The position numbers and the translations under genes were made by a program. A stretch of 64,000 nucleotides of DNA from Microbacterium gallinarum (GTDB lineage: Bacteria; Actinomycetota; Actinomycetes; Actinomycetales; Microbacteriaceae): contig NZ_JACSPM010000001.1 in NCBI RefSeq assembly GCF_014837165.1, positions 153,618 to 217,617 on the forward strand, written 5' to 3'. Positions within the stretch are counted from its first letter, which is position 1, and the number at the start of each line of letters is the position of its first letter. The notes under the pieces are model-generated. The model made no database searches and was not told the origin of the DNA. It saw only the letters and a program-made list of their open reading frames with translations. This document shows positions 18,201 through 26,374 of this stretch, piece after piece.

Positions 18201-18659
18201 TCACCCCTCGACGAGTTCCTCGAGCAGCGCGAGCGCGGCTTCCACGGTTTGCTCGAGCACTTCCTCCGGCTCGCCGGAGAACTCGTAGAACCGGTGACCC
18301 TCGTCGTCGGCGGTCGCCCAACCCAGGTACACGGTGCCGGCCGGGTGGCCGTCCTGCGGGTCGGGGCCGCCGACGCCCGTCGTCGAGACCGCGATGTCGA
18401 CGTCGAGCACCCGCTTCACGCCCTGCGCGATCTCCACCGCGCACTGCGCGGAGCAGGTGTCGATGCCGGGCGTCATCCCGAGCACGGACTCCTTCACCTC
18501 CGTGCGATACGCGACGACGCCGCCGGCGAACCAGGCCTCGGCATCGCTCCCCGCGCCGATGGTGCTCGAGAGCATGCCGCAGGTGAGTGACTCGGCAACG
18601 CCCACCCGCAGGTCGCGATCCTTGGCCGCTTGCGCGATGCGCTCCGCACGGTCGGCCAC
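18201..18659 (-). CDS. cinA: CinA-family nicotinamide-nucleotide amidase
   Basis: 152 residues, the stand-alone C-terminal amidase domain (PncC type). It deamidates NMN to nicotinate mononucleotide in pyridine-nucleotide recycling. Motifs: VAESLTCGMLSSTIGAGS with the catalytic Ser, GGVVAYRTEVKESVLG, STTGVGGPDPQDGHPAGTVYLG. The GTG at 18659 follows the upstream GNAT stop by one base, so the two are co-transcribed. The molybdopterin-like N-terminal domain of long CinA is absent, as is common. Confidence 0.92.
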   Translation of the reverse strand: MADRAERIAQAAKDRDLRVGVAESLTCGMLSSTIGAGSDAEAWFAGGVVAYRTEVKESVLGMTPGIDTCSAQCAVEIAQGVKRVLDVDIAVSTTGVGGPDPQDGHPAGTVYLGWATADDEGHRFYEFSGEPEEVLEQTVEAALALLEELVEG

Positions 18660-18660
18660 G

Positions 18661-19173
18661 TCAGGCCCGCCTCACGTGGCGTGCCAGCCCCGCCAGCTCG
18701 TCGCCCGTCAGCCGCTGCGTCGTCCACTCGTCCATCGGCGCCGCGCCCAGTGAGCGGTAGAACGAGAGCGCGGGAGCGTTCCAGTCGAGCACGGTCCACT
18801 CCAGTCGCGAGTACCCGCGCTCCACGCATTCGGCCGCGAGCGACGCGATCAGGGCCTTGCCGTACCCCTGCCCGCGCTCGGCGTCATCGACGAAGAGGTC
18901 CTCGAGCCAGATGCCGTGCGTGCCGGTCCACGTCGAGTACGTCACGAACCACATCGCGATCCCGACGATCACCCCCTCACGCTCCACGACGTGCGTGAAG
19001 ACACGCGGCTCGGGCCCGAACAGGCTCGCGGTCAGCGCGTCGACGGTGTTCTCCACGGCGTCGGGCTCGCGCTCGTACACGGCCAGCCCGTGGATCATCG
19101 CGAGAATGCCCGCTTCATCGCCGGGACGCGCAGCGCGCAGCGTCGCTCCATCTGCAAGGTCGATAGGTGTCAC
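18661..19173 (-). CDS. GNAT-family N-acetyltransferase
   Basis: 170 residues from the GTG at 19173. LEDLFVDDAERGQGYGKALIASLA is the diamine-acetyltransferase-like core with the acetyl-CoA loop, and FYRSLGAAPMDEW is the C-terminal motif; ATLRAARPGDEAGILAMI is the usual start. The alternative ATG seven codons upstream would place the -10 box inside the gene. It resembles spermidine/diamine acetyltransferases, but the substrate is unproven. It sits one base upstream of cinA. Confidence 0.87.
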   Translation of the reverse strand: MTPIDLADGATLRAARPGDEAGILAMIHGLAVYEREPDAVENTVDALTASLFGPEPRVFTHVVEREGVIVGIAMWFVTYSTWTGTHGIWLEDLFVDDAERGQGYGKALIASLAAECVERGYSRLEWTVLDWNAPALSFYRSLGAAPMDEWTTQRLTGDELAGLARHVRRA

Positions 19174-19186
19174 GGGTCCGAGCCTA
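19174..19186 (-). promoter_or_regulatory. Leaderless promoter of the GNAT-cinA unit
   Basis: TAGGCT (minus strand, 19181-19186) lies seven bases before the GTG at 19173. Confidence 0.65.
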
Positions 19187-19247
19187 CGGGGCACCCACCA
19201 GACGTCATGCGCGAACCCATGTCGCCGAGGGATGAGAGAGTGGGGGG

Positions 19248-20756
19248 ATGGATGCCGCCCCCGACGTGATCGTCGCGGGTGCCGGCCCGAGCGGGCTCAT
19301 GGCCGCGACCTGCCTCGCCCGCCTGGGCGCACGCGTCGTCGTGCTCGACGGCAAGGCCGGCCCGACGCGGGAGTCGCGCGCGCTCGGCCTGCAGGCGCGG
19401 TCGATCGAGATCTACGATCAACTCGGGCTGGCCGAACCCGTGCTCGCGCAGGCGACGCTGGCCGCATCGGTGAACCCGGGGTACGGGCACACGGTGTTCG
19501 GCGCGGTGGCGCTCACCGAGCTGGGGCGCACTGTCACGCCCTACCCCGGCGTGTTCATCCTCGAGCAGAGCCGCAACGAGCAGATCCTCAGTGACGCATT
19601 CCTGACGCTCGGCGGCACCGTCCTGTGGGAGCACGCGCTCGTCGCCGTCGAGGGCGGGACTGGCGGCGCACCGGTGACGGTCACGGCCGACGGGCCTGAC
19701 GGGCCGATGACGTTGCGCGCGCCGTGGCTCATCGCCGCGGATGGTGCGTCATCCACAGTGCGCAAGGCACGGGGCATCCCGTTCGAAGGCTCCACCAGCC
19801 CGTTGTCGTACTTCGTCACCGACGCGCTCGACGCGACCGGCGTCGTCGAAGGCGGGGTCAACCTGCGCATCGAGGGCGACGACCTGATGCTGGGGTTCCC
19901 GATGGGCGGCGAGGGCCACCAACGCCTGCTCGGCATCGCCGAGTACGTCGAGGGCGAGACCGACGCGCAGGTCGAGGCGCGGGTGCAGCGAATGCTCGCC
20001 GAGAGGTTCGGCGTCGAGTACACGCAGTCGTCGTGGTTCTCGCGCTACCGCACGCACCACCGCATCGCGGCGCGGTTCCGCGACGGCGCGGTGTTCCTCG
20101 TCGGCGACGCCGCGCACGTGCACTCCCCCGTCGGCGCGCAGGGCATGAACACCGGGTTGCAGGATGCCCACAACCTCGCGTGCAAGCTCGCGCAGGTGAT
20201 CTCAGGCGACGCGCTGCCCGACATCCTCGACGAGTACGAGGCCGAGCGGCGCCCGGTCGCCGAGCGCCTCGTGCGCACGACCGACGCCCTTTTCTCGCGC
20301 CTCACCTCGCGGGGCCGGTGGGCGCGGTTCGTGCGGACGAAGATCGTCCCGGCGGTCGGACCGGCGGCGGTGCGGATCGTCCCACGCGCGGCCCGCGGCG
20401 AGCGCGTCTTCGGCTACCTCTCGCAGACGCGCATCCGCTACCGGATGCCGGGCGCACGCGCCCGCGAGCACGTGCTGGGTCGCCGGCTGCCGTGGACCGG
20501 CGACAACTTCGCCTCGCTGCGCGACTTCACGTGGCAGCTGCACGGGTACGGAGTCGATCGGCTGGCGGTCGAGCGCATCGCGCGAACGCTCGGCGTGGAA
20601 CCGGTCGCGCATGCACGCGACCCCCACGGCCGCCTGGCAGCCGACCGCGTGTACCTCGTGCGGCCTGACGGGTTCGTGGCGGGCGTCGCCGCACCCGAGG
20701 TCGCCGTCGCCGCCCTGCACGACGCGGTGCGGGCGATCACGCGCGAGCCGGCCTGA
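19248..20756 (+). CDS. FAD-dependent aromatic monooxygenase-like protein
   Basis: 502 residues of the PheA/TfdB (PHBH-type) flavoprotein hydroxylase family. FAD-binding VAGAGPSGLMAATCLARLG is at 9-27, the central DG motif is in AADGASSTVRKARGI, and the ribityl-binding GDAAHVHSPVGAQGMNTG is near 285. The C-terminal ~130 residues form the thioredoxin-like domain of this family. Likely uses NAD(P)H and O2 on an aromatic or polyketide substrate; substrate unknown, and no catabolic genes adjoin it. Confidence 0.88.
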   Translation: MDAAPDVIVAGAGPSGLMAATCLARLGARVVVLDGKAGPTRESRALGLQARSIEIYDQLGLAEPVLAQATLAASVNPGYGHTVFGAVALTELGRTVTPYPGVFILEQSRNEQILSDAFLTLGGTVLWEHALVAVEGGTGGAPVTVTADGPDGPMTLRAPWLIAADGASSTVRKARGIPFEGSTSPLSYFVTDALDATGVVEGGVNLRIEGDDLMLGFPMGGEGHQRLLGIAEYVEGETDAQVEARVQRMLAERFGVEYTQSSWFSRYRTHHRIAARFRDGAVFLVGDAAHVHSPVGAQGMNTGLQDAHNLACKLAQVISGDALPDILDEYEAERRPVAERLVRTTDALFSRLTSRGRWARFVRTKIVPAVGPAAVRIVPRAARGERVFGYLSQTRIRYRMPGARAREHVLGRRLPWTGDNFASLRDFTWQLHGYGVDRLAVERIARTLGVEPVAHARDPHGRLAADRVYLVRPDGFVAGVAAPEVAVAALHDAVRAITREPA

Positions 20757-20798
20757 GCCGCCCGGCAAGCCCCGCGACACCCCTGCTCGCACAACGAA

Positions 20799-20830
20799 GA
20801 TCGCCCCGGGGCCGAAGCCTCGGGGCGATC
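20799..20830. terminator. Bidirectional hairpin between monooxygenase and gdx
   Basis: GATCGCCCCGGGGC-CGAA-GCCTCGGGGCGATC, a 14-base stem with one wobble and a tetraloop. It can end the plus-strand monooxygenase message and, read from the other side with a T-rich TTCGTTG tail, the gdx transcript. Confidence 0.8.
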
Positions 20831-20905
20831 ATCAATGCGATGTGCGGTTCCTGTTTCCGTCTCCCTCTCGGGTTCCTTCGTTTCCGTTTTCTCTTCGCAA
20901 GACCG
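20799..20905 (-). ncRNA. Candidate small RNA or 3'-UTR RNA downstream of gdx
   Basis: The 230-base gap is unusually purine-rich on the minus strand. It holds two ACGGAAAC-AGGAACC-like direct repeats separated by a CCC-GAGA-GGG hairpin and ends in the bidirectional terminator. A minus-strand TTGACG (20931-20936) and TACATT (20906-20911) with 19-base spacing could start it. A CGACCCC-CC-GGGGTCG palindrome lies between. No open frame fits. It may instead be the gdx 3' UTR. Confidence 0.35.
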
Positions 20906-20986
20906 AATGTACTCAGCGACCCCGGGGGGTCGTCAAGAGTTCTCGATCAAGTCATCTCGACGTGAAGTTGAAGGTGAATTCCAGCG

Positions 20987-21307
20987 TCACTCGTGGCCGA
21001 CGAGCTTGAGTCCGACGACGCAGCCGACGAGGCCCACGATCAGCAGCATCTTGACGATCGAGAACGCCTCGTCGCCGGTGATCATCGCGTACGCGACGGT
21101 CAGCGATGCGCCGATGCCGACCCACACCGCGTACGCGGTGCCGGTGGAGATGTCGCGCATCGCCCACGCCAGCCCGCCCATGCTCAGGACGAGCGCGACG
21201 CCGAAGATCACGGTCGGCCAGAGCTTGGTGAAGCCCTCGGCTTTGCCGAGCGCTGTCGCCCAGACGGCCTCGAGGATGCCGGAAACGATGAGGATGACCC
21301 ACGCCAT
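20987..21307 (-). CDS. gdx: SMR-family guanidinium exporter
   Basis: 106 residues with four TM helices. The SMR signature glutamate is E13 in VSGILEAVWATALGK, the SugE/Gdx-type N-terminus rather than the EmrE multidrug type. WAMRDISTGTAYAVWVGIGA is the conserved helix-2/3 region. Gdx proteins export guanidinium in exchange for protons. The assignment is strengthened by the guanidine-III riboswitch in its leader, which switches such genes on when guanidine accumulates. GGAGCA precedes the ATG by five bases. Confidence 0.93.
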   Translation of the reverse strand: MAWVILIVSGILEAVWATALGKAEGFTKLWPTVIFGVALVLSMGGLAWAMRDISTGTAYAVWVGIGASLTVAYAMITGDEAFSIVKMLLIVGLVGCVVGLKLVGHE

Positions 21308-21319
21308 GACTGTGCTCCT

Positions 21320-21360
21320 GGCCAGTCTTGTCGCTCACCGGGTACTGATCCGTCGTCCGG
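21320..21360 (-). promoter_or_regulatory. Guanidine-III riboswitch (ykkC-III)
   Basis: Read on the minus strand, the leader begins CCGGACGA and contains TACCCGGT, then GACAAGACTGGCC. These are the conserved blocks of the class III guanidine aptamer as I remember it from Thermobifida fusca. The CCGG/CCGG pseudoknot stem is intact, and the second helix pairs CAGT with ACTG plus flanking pairs and one mismatch. It lies 12 bases before the start of the SMR exporter, the usual target. Confidence 0.88.
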
Positions 21361-21444
21361 GGATCCGGTCGGGATCCACGAGCCAGTCTAGCGATCCGGC
21401 CTGGGCACCCCCTGGGCAGCCCGCGAGCCAGGGGCGAGAACCAC

Positions 21445-22335
21445 TCAGACCAGGAAGAGCCAGTCCATCGGTCCAGGGTTGTGCGCGTGGACGAGCACCG
21501 CGAACACGACCGCGTCGAACAGCAGGTGCACGGTCACGACGTACGCGAGCGAGCGCGTCTTCATGAAGATGTAGCCCATCAGCAGCGCGAACGGGATCGT
21601 CAGCACCGGACCCCACGCCCGATAGCCCAGCTCCCACAGGAACGAGACGAACACGATCATCTGCAGCAGGTTCGCCTGCCAGAACGGGAAGTGCCGGCGC
21701 AGCAGTGCGAAGCACGTGCAGATGAAGAACAGCTCGTCCCAGATGCCCACCGCTCCGACGCCGACGAACAGGCGCGCGATGAGGTCGGGGGTGTCGACGA
21801 CGGGCCAGTTGAGGTAGACCCCGGAGGTGATGAAGTAGAACGGCAGGATCAGCCAGCCGAGCACCAGCACCGCGGCCAGCCATGTCCACTGGAACGCCGT
21901 CCACCGCCCGCCGCCCCGCCACGGGAAGCGGATCGCGTAGTCGCGGTAGGCCCACCGTGAGATGACGTAGGGCACGGCGACCGCGCCGCCCAGCGCGAGC
22001 CCGAACCGCAGGAACGCGACGTTGTCGAGCTCCGCCTCGAGCGGGATCGCGCTGACGATCAGCATTCCGATCGCGATGAGAGACAGGTCGCGAAGGATGC
22101 TCGGGCGCCGCGGTCCGGACTCGGCGACGTCATCGCGGGGGCCGTGGGTCGCGGCATCCGATCGCTCCATCATCAGCGCCACCGCGAGGCCGGCCGCCAG
22201 CAGCACCCAGCCCACCCACGGGATACGCAGCACGAAGAATGCGGGTGCCGCGAGGCACACCAGGAGCGCGGGCGCGAGATGCCACGACCAGGCGGGCAGC
22301 GTGGCGACGGGGGCGGCGGCAGGAGAGGCGGGCAT
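21445..22335 (-). CDS. CPBP-family intramembrane metalloprotease-like protein
   Basis: 296 residues with about eight hydrophobic segments. The CPBP/Abi region is GIWDELFFICTCFALLRR (Asp-Glu in place of the usual Glu-Glu), then VFVSFLWELGYRAWG and VVTVHLLFDAVVF, supplying possible metal-binding His. The family includes CAAX-type prenyl proteases and bacteriocin self-immunity proteins. The first-motif deviation makes activity uncertain. The ATG at 22335 overlaps the MFS stop by one base, so it is the last gene of trmB-MFS-CPBP. Confidence 0.8.
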   Translation of the reverse strand: MPASPAAAPVATLPAWSWHLAPALLVCLAAPAFFVLRIPWVGWVLLAAGLAVALMMERSDAATHGPRDDVAESGPRRPSILRDLSLIAIGMLIVSAIPLEAELDNVAFLRFGLALGGAVAVPYVISRWAYRDYAIRFPWRGGGRWTAFQWTWLAAVLVLGWLILPFYFITSGVYLNWPVVDTPDLIARLFVGVGAVGIWDELFFICTCFALLRRHFPFWQANLLQMIVFVSFLWELGYRAWGPVLTIPFALLMGYIFMKTRSLAYVVTVHLLFDAVVFAVLVHAHNPGPMDWLFLV

Positions 22336-23651
22336 CAGTGATCCAGAGGGTGGGCGATCTCGTCCTGCGGCATGCGCGCCGCGAAGATCGCGATGAGTCC
22401 GAACAGCAGCGGCAGGATGCCGGCCACGATGAAGATCGTCTGCAGCGGGACGACCTCCGACAGCGGGCCGGCGAGGGCCATCGACAGGGGCATGAGGGCG
22501 AGCGACACGAAGAAGTCCAGGCTCGACACGCGGCCAAGCATGTGGCGCGGCACCCGACGTTGCAGCAGCGTCCCCCAGATGACGTTGCCGTAGCTGAACC
22601 CGAAGCCGATGATGAACATCGAGATGAGCATGAGCCAGTACTGATCGGTGAGGCCGACGATGACGAACGGCAGGGTGCTGACGCCCCACACGACGTTCAT
22701 CACCGTGAGGTACCGGCGCGGCAGCTTCATCGACGAGACGACGATCGACCCGACCACGCCGCCGAACCCGTAGACCGCGAGCAGGAAGCCGAACCACCGC
22801 GGGTCGGTGCCGATGCGCTCGCGCAGCAGGAACGGCAGGAGCACCTCTTCGGGGCCGACGAACACCAGCACCCATCCCGTCGCGAACAGCAGGGTGGCGA
22901 AGAGCCAGGGGGTGCGGACGGTGAAGACCACCGCCTCCTTGAGGTCGTGGAACACGGATGCCGCGCGCTCAGGCTCGTCGTGCGGCGCGGGCGGCTCGGC
23001 CCGGAGGAACAGCAGGCCGACGAACGCGAGGGCGTAGGCGACCGAGATGACGACGGCGGCGTGGCTCGGGATGAGGGCGGCCAGCAGCATGCCCGCCGCA
23101 GCCGGCCCCGCCGCCTGCTGCAGCGCCGGACGGATCGCGCCCTCGAGCCCGTTCGCGGCCAGCAGCTGCCCCTGCGGCAGGATGCGCGGCAGGATCGCGC
23201 TGTACGCGGGGAAGAAGAACCCGGCCCCCGCGCCGAGCACGAACGCGACGATCGTCAGGTGCGGGATCGTGACCGTCCCGACCATGCCGGCGACCACGAT
23301 CGTCGTGATGGCGACGAAGTTCGTGAACTCCACCACGCGCACGATCGTGCGGCGCGAGACGCGGTCGGCCACGATTCCGCCGGGGATCGCGCACAGCAGC
23401 AGGCCCGTCGCGTTGGCTCCGGCGACGAGCGACAGTCCGAGCGGGCCGCCGCCGGCGTCGATGACGGCGTACACCATGACGACCGCCCACATGCCGGCGG
23501 CGAAGATCGACAGCACGACCGCGCCGAACAGCACCCGGAAGTCGCGGTGGCTGAGCGGACGCACCACCCGCCAGCGGTCGCGGGCCGCGGCATCCGCTCG
23601 CTCCGTCCCTGGCGCAGGCGGCGTCGACGGCGGTTCCGAGGGCTGTGTCAC
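22335..23651 (-). CDS. MFS transporter
   Basis: 438 residues with 12 predicted TM segments after a ~40-residue polar N-terminus. DRVSRRTIVRVVEF is the loop 2-3 motif of the family, and FAAGMWAVVMVYAVID is TM1. It resembles the MFS_3/enterobactin-exporter-like drug efflux group; substrate unknown. The GTG at 23651 overlaps the trmB stop by four bases (GTGA), so it is co-translated with trmB. Confidence 0.88.
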   Translation of the reverse strand: MTQPSEPPSTPPAPGTERADAAARDRWRVVRPLSHRDFRVLFGAVVLSIFAAGMWAVVMVYAVIDAGGGPLGLSLVAGANATGLLLCAIPGGIVADRVSRRTIVRVVEFTNFVAITTIVVAGMVGTVTIPHLTIVAFVLGAGAGFFFPAYSAILPRILPQGQLLAANGLEGAIRPALQQAAGPAAAGMLLAALIPSHAAVVISVAYALAFVGLLFLRAEPPAPHDEPERAASVFHDLKEAVVFTVRTPWLFATLLFATGWVLVFVGPEEVLLPFLLRERIGTDPRWFGFLLAVYGFGGVVGSIVVSSMKLPRRYLTVMNVVWGVSTLPFVIVGLTDQYWLMLISMFIIGFGFSYGNVIWGTLLQRRVPRHMLGRVSSLDFFVSLALMPLSMALAGPLSEVVPLQTIFIVAGILPLLFGLIAIFAARMPQDEIAHPLDH

Positions 23652-24397
23652 GGCCTCGGCCTTCGCCGATACGCCAGGTCGCGGATGTCGCGACCGACCC
23701 GCGCGCCCTTGCGCTCGAACGCCGTGAGCACGCGGCCGTCGAATCGCGGCGCCCACTCCCCCTCGAACGCAGGCTCGAAGTCGGCGGCGTCGCCGAGCAC
23801 CGCGCGCATCTGGAGGGCGTAGTCCTCCCAGTCGGTGGCGAGCCGCAGCATGCCGCCGTCGGTCAGCGCGTGCGCGGCGAGCGCCGCGAACGCGCTGGTG
23901 ACCAAGCGACGTTTGGTGTGCTTCTTCTTGTGCCACGGGTCGGGGAAGAACACCCAGAGCTCCGAGACGGATGCCTCGGGCAGCAGGTGCTCGAGCACCT
24001 CGGGGGCGTTCGCCTCGACGAGGCGCAGGTTGCGCGCGCCGGCCCTGTCGGCGTCGAGCATCGTGCGGGCGAGTCCGGCGCGGAAGACCTCGATCGCGAG
24101 GAAGTCGTCGTCGGGGCGGGATGCCGCGGCATGCACGATCGCGTGACCCTGGCCGGAGCCGATCTCGACGATCAGCGGGGCGTGGCGGCCCCAGACCCGG
24201 GCGGGGTCGATGGCGGAGCCGGGGCGGATGCTCGTTGCCGCGAGGTCGCGCGGCGATTCGACGACATACGTGCCGGCGAGCTCGGACCAGGCACGCTCCT
24301 GCGCGTCGGACATGCGCCCGCTGCGCCGCACGAACGACACCGGACGCTCCCGGAAGGTGCGGGGCTGGTCGTCTGCGGGGGGAACGGTGTCGGACAC
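23648..24397 (-). CDS. trmB: tRNA (guanine-N7)-methyltransferase
   Basis: Makes m7G46 in tRNA from SAM. 249 residues with an N-terminal ~60-residue extension. SAM-binding VEIGSGQGHAIVHAAA, the conserved LWVFFPDPWHKKKHTKRRLV with the FPDPWxKxRH-type motif, and the Rossmann core are clear. The GTG at 24397 follows TAGCCT by six bases and is probably leaderless. First gene of a three-gene overlapping unit with two membrane proteins. Confidence 0.95.
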   Translation of the reverse strand: MSDTVPPADDQPRTFRERPVSFVRRSGRMSDAQERAWSELAGTYVVESPRDLAATSIRPGSAIDPARVWGRHAPLIVEIGSGQGHAIVHAAASRPDDDFLAIEVFRAGLARTMLDADRAGARNLRLVEANAPEVLEHLLPEASVSELWVFFPDPWHKKKHTKRRLVTSAFAALAAHALTDGGMLRLATDWEDYALQMRAVLGDAADFEPAFEGEWAPRFDGRVLTAFERKGARVGRDIRDLAYRRRPRP

Positions 24398-24409
24398 CCT
24401 CCCAGGCTA
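24398..24409 (-). promoter_or_regulatory. Leaderless promoter of trmB-MFS-CPBP
   Basis: TAGCCT (minus strand, 24404-24409), six bases before the GTG start at 24397. Confidence 0.65.
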
Positions 24410-24523
24410 TTCGAGAGCCGCCCCGCGCTTCGCCCGGCGGCGTGAGTCGGCGAGCAGGAGCCGTGTCCGCCCCGCGCGCGCTCGATCAGTGGTCATCCCC
24501 ACGCACTCGCGAGAACCATAAGT

Positions 24524-24934
24524 TCAGCGGGCCTCGCTCGGCCACACAACGTCGCCGGCGACGAACACGATCCGGTCACCACGGGCACCGCGGACGGGGA
24601 CGGCCCACGCGAGCCGGTCGGGACTCCCATCGAAGGACAGGGACGGTTCCCCCACGATCTCGTCATCGGCAAGAGCGGTCGCCGCGCGAGTGCGGATGGC
24701 CACCGGATCGAGCCACGACGATGCCGCCGGGGCGTCCGCGAACCACGACGTCCGGCGGTGGGTGAGGTCGGGCAGGATCTCGACGAATCCCACCAGGCTC
24801 GCGCCGGCCAGGATCGGCACGAACCAGGACGTCAGCGCGCCCCCAGCATCCTTCACCGCAATCGGCGTGCCGAGCAGAGCCGGGTCATCGACGAACGACT
24901 CGGCTCTGCTTCGCACCAACTCCAGATCGGCCAT
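24524..24934 (-). CDS. Uncharacterised partner of the C39-like peptidase
   Basis: 136 residues, no signal peptide or membrane segment. The ATG at 24934 lies two bases after the stop of the upstream C39-like gene, so the two must be co-expressed. Visible features are WFVPILAGASLVGFVEIL near the middle and EPSLSFDGSPDRLAWAVPV near the end. I do not recognise the family. It could be a cognate regulator or accessory subunit; that is inference from adjacency only. Confidence 0.7.
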   Translation of the reverse strand: MADLELVRSRAESFVDDPALLGTPIAVKDAGGALTSWFVPILAGASLVGFVEILPDLTHRRTSWFADAPAASSWLDPVAIRTRAATALADDEIVGEPSLSFDGSPDRLAWAVPVRGARGDRIVFVAGDVVWPSEAR

Positions 24935-24936
24935 AT

Positions 24937-26130
24937 CTAGATCATGCTCACCCTTGCCGTGTAGGCGTACTGGTACGTCTGGGTGGCGAAGTTCTCCCAC
25001 TTGGTGATCACGCCCGCGTTCGGCGGCCAGGGATCGTAGACGAGCAGCCCTCGATTGGGTCCGCTGTACAGCACGGGGATCCTCGTCTCGGTGAAGCCGG
25101 CGACAGTGCGCGAGTGACCGGGCACGAAGCTGATGAGCGGCCGATTCGCCCGGATCTCGGTGCGGAAGGCCGCGAACGTCGGATTGGTGATCATCGTCAC
25201 ATCCAGGCCGCCGCCGGTGAGTGCCTCCAGCGCCGTGACCACGTGCCCGACCTGGCTGTAGGGCAGCCCGTTCGGGTTGGCCTTCGTGCCGAGTCCGAGC
25301 TCCTGTGCGAGTCGGTCCTGCGTGTACTCGTAGCGGTAGAAGTCCAGCAACATCTGCGAGCTCGCCCCGACGCACCACACGTTCGTCTCCTGTCCACGCA
25401 ACTCGTAGCAGGGCGTGTGATGACTCGTTCGCAGCGAGTAGCGGATCTCGCGCGTCTCCACCAGCGAGAACACGAGGATGTCGCGCCACAGGTCGGGGTT
25501 GACCTCGTACGCGTTGCGGTGAAGCTTGAGTTCGCTCAGGTTGCGAAGACGCTCGCCGAAGCGCTTCGCCCGCGTGCGCCGAGCCGGCGCAGGCGTCTCT
25601 TCGACGAGGCTCCACCGCTCGAAGTTCTCGGGCTCGAGCGGCTTGCGGTCGGCCCGCTTCGCGGCTCGACCGATCGTCGCTCCTGCAGGCGGCACGGGCT
25701 CCCATGTGAACAGCTCCAGCAGGACGATCTCCTCGCCCTCCCGCAGGAACTGCACCCCGAGCTTGGGGTAGCTGTACGCGACGAACCGCACCTCGTCGGC
25801 CGCGTAGACCTCGTACTTCCGATGGGCACCGGCTTCGCGCGCCTCACCGATGAGGGCGTCGGGATTCCAGGTCATCCCGTCCGAGTAGGCCACCAGGACA
25901 TCGCCCAGCACGGCATCGGCGGCGATGTCGACGGCCCCCAGCCGCTCACGTCCGCGGTCGACCGGCAGCCGGTAGAACAGGACGACGCCGGTGATGTCGT
26001 ACACGGGTGTCGCATCCGGACCCACCTCGGCCCCGTCGAGCCGCTCTTTCGGAAACACCCCGGCGATCGCGAGGGCATTCAGTTCGACGCCCGCCAGTAC
26101 GCGGGCATCCTTGGGATCGATGTCGGCCAT
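24937..26130 (-). CDS. C39-like papain-fold cysteine peptidase protein
   Basis: 397 residues from the ATG at 26130 behind GAAGGAG. The N-terminal ~200 residues are unfamiliar and lack a signal peptide. The C-terminal half has a peptidase C39_2-like layout: NVWCVGASSQMLLDFYRY (Cys ~253), PLISFVPGHSRTVAGF (His ~338) and LLVYDPWPP (Asp ~364). TSHHTPCYELRGQE just before the Cys is typical of cytoplasmic C39-like proteins of unknown function. It lacks the ABC transporter found with bacteriocin C39 peptidases. A two-gene operon with the 136-residue partner. Confidence 0.75.
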   Translation of the reverse strand: MADIDPKDARVLAGVELNALAIAGVFPKERLDGAEVGPDATPVYDITGVVLFYRLPVDRGRERLGAVDIAADAVLGDVLVAYSDGMTWNPDALIGEAREAGAHRKYEVYAADEVRFVAYSYPKLGVQFLREGEEIVLLELFTWEPVPPAGATIGRAAKRADRKPLEPENFERWSLVEETPAPARRTRAKRFGERLRNLSELKLHRNAYEVNPDLWRDILVFSLVETREIRYSLRTSHHTPCYELRGQETNVWCVGASSQMLLDFYRYEYTQDRLAQELGLGTKANPNGLPYSQVGHVVTALEALTGGGLDVTMITNPTFAAFRTEIRANRPLISFVPGHSRTVAGFTETRIPVLYSGPNRGLLVYDPWPPNAGVITKWENFATQTYQYAYTARVSMI

Positions 26131-26205
26131 TGCCGCTCCTTCGCTCGGGGACAGCAGGCTCGCCGCCCACCTGCAAGGAGCGCCGGGAAGAGCTCTCCGA
26201 TACAT

Positions 26206-26226
26206 CCGCCGCTCGGACAGCGGCGG
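26206..26226. other. Perfect hairpin upstream of the C39-like gene
   Basis: CCGCCGCT-CGGAC-AGCGGCGG, an 8-base stem with a 5-base loop, 76 bases before the start at 26130. It may lie in the message leader. Confidence 0.4.
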
Positions 26227-26305
26227 CGCCCTCCGGCCGGTCGGGCGGTCGGGCGGTCGCAGAATCGGAGATCGCGCAGGAAACGCCGGTTGACGGATGC
26301 GGCGG

Positions 26306-26322
26306 CCCGGCGTGTCGCCGGG
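26306..26322 (-). terminator. Hairpin behind the DUF3097 gene
   Basis: CCCGGCG-TGT-CGCCGGG, perfect 7-base stem, ~55 bases past the DUF3097 stop. It is enclosed by an outer CGGAGATC/GATCTCCG pair (26266-26273, 26322-26329). No T-tract. Confidence 0.5.
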
Positions 26323-26374
26323 ATCTCCGATGTTGCGGCAGCCGAACCGGCCCTCGGGCGAGCGAGAGCCTGCG

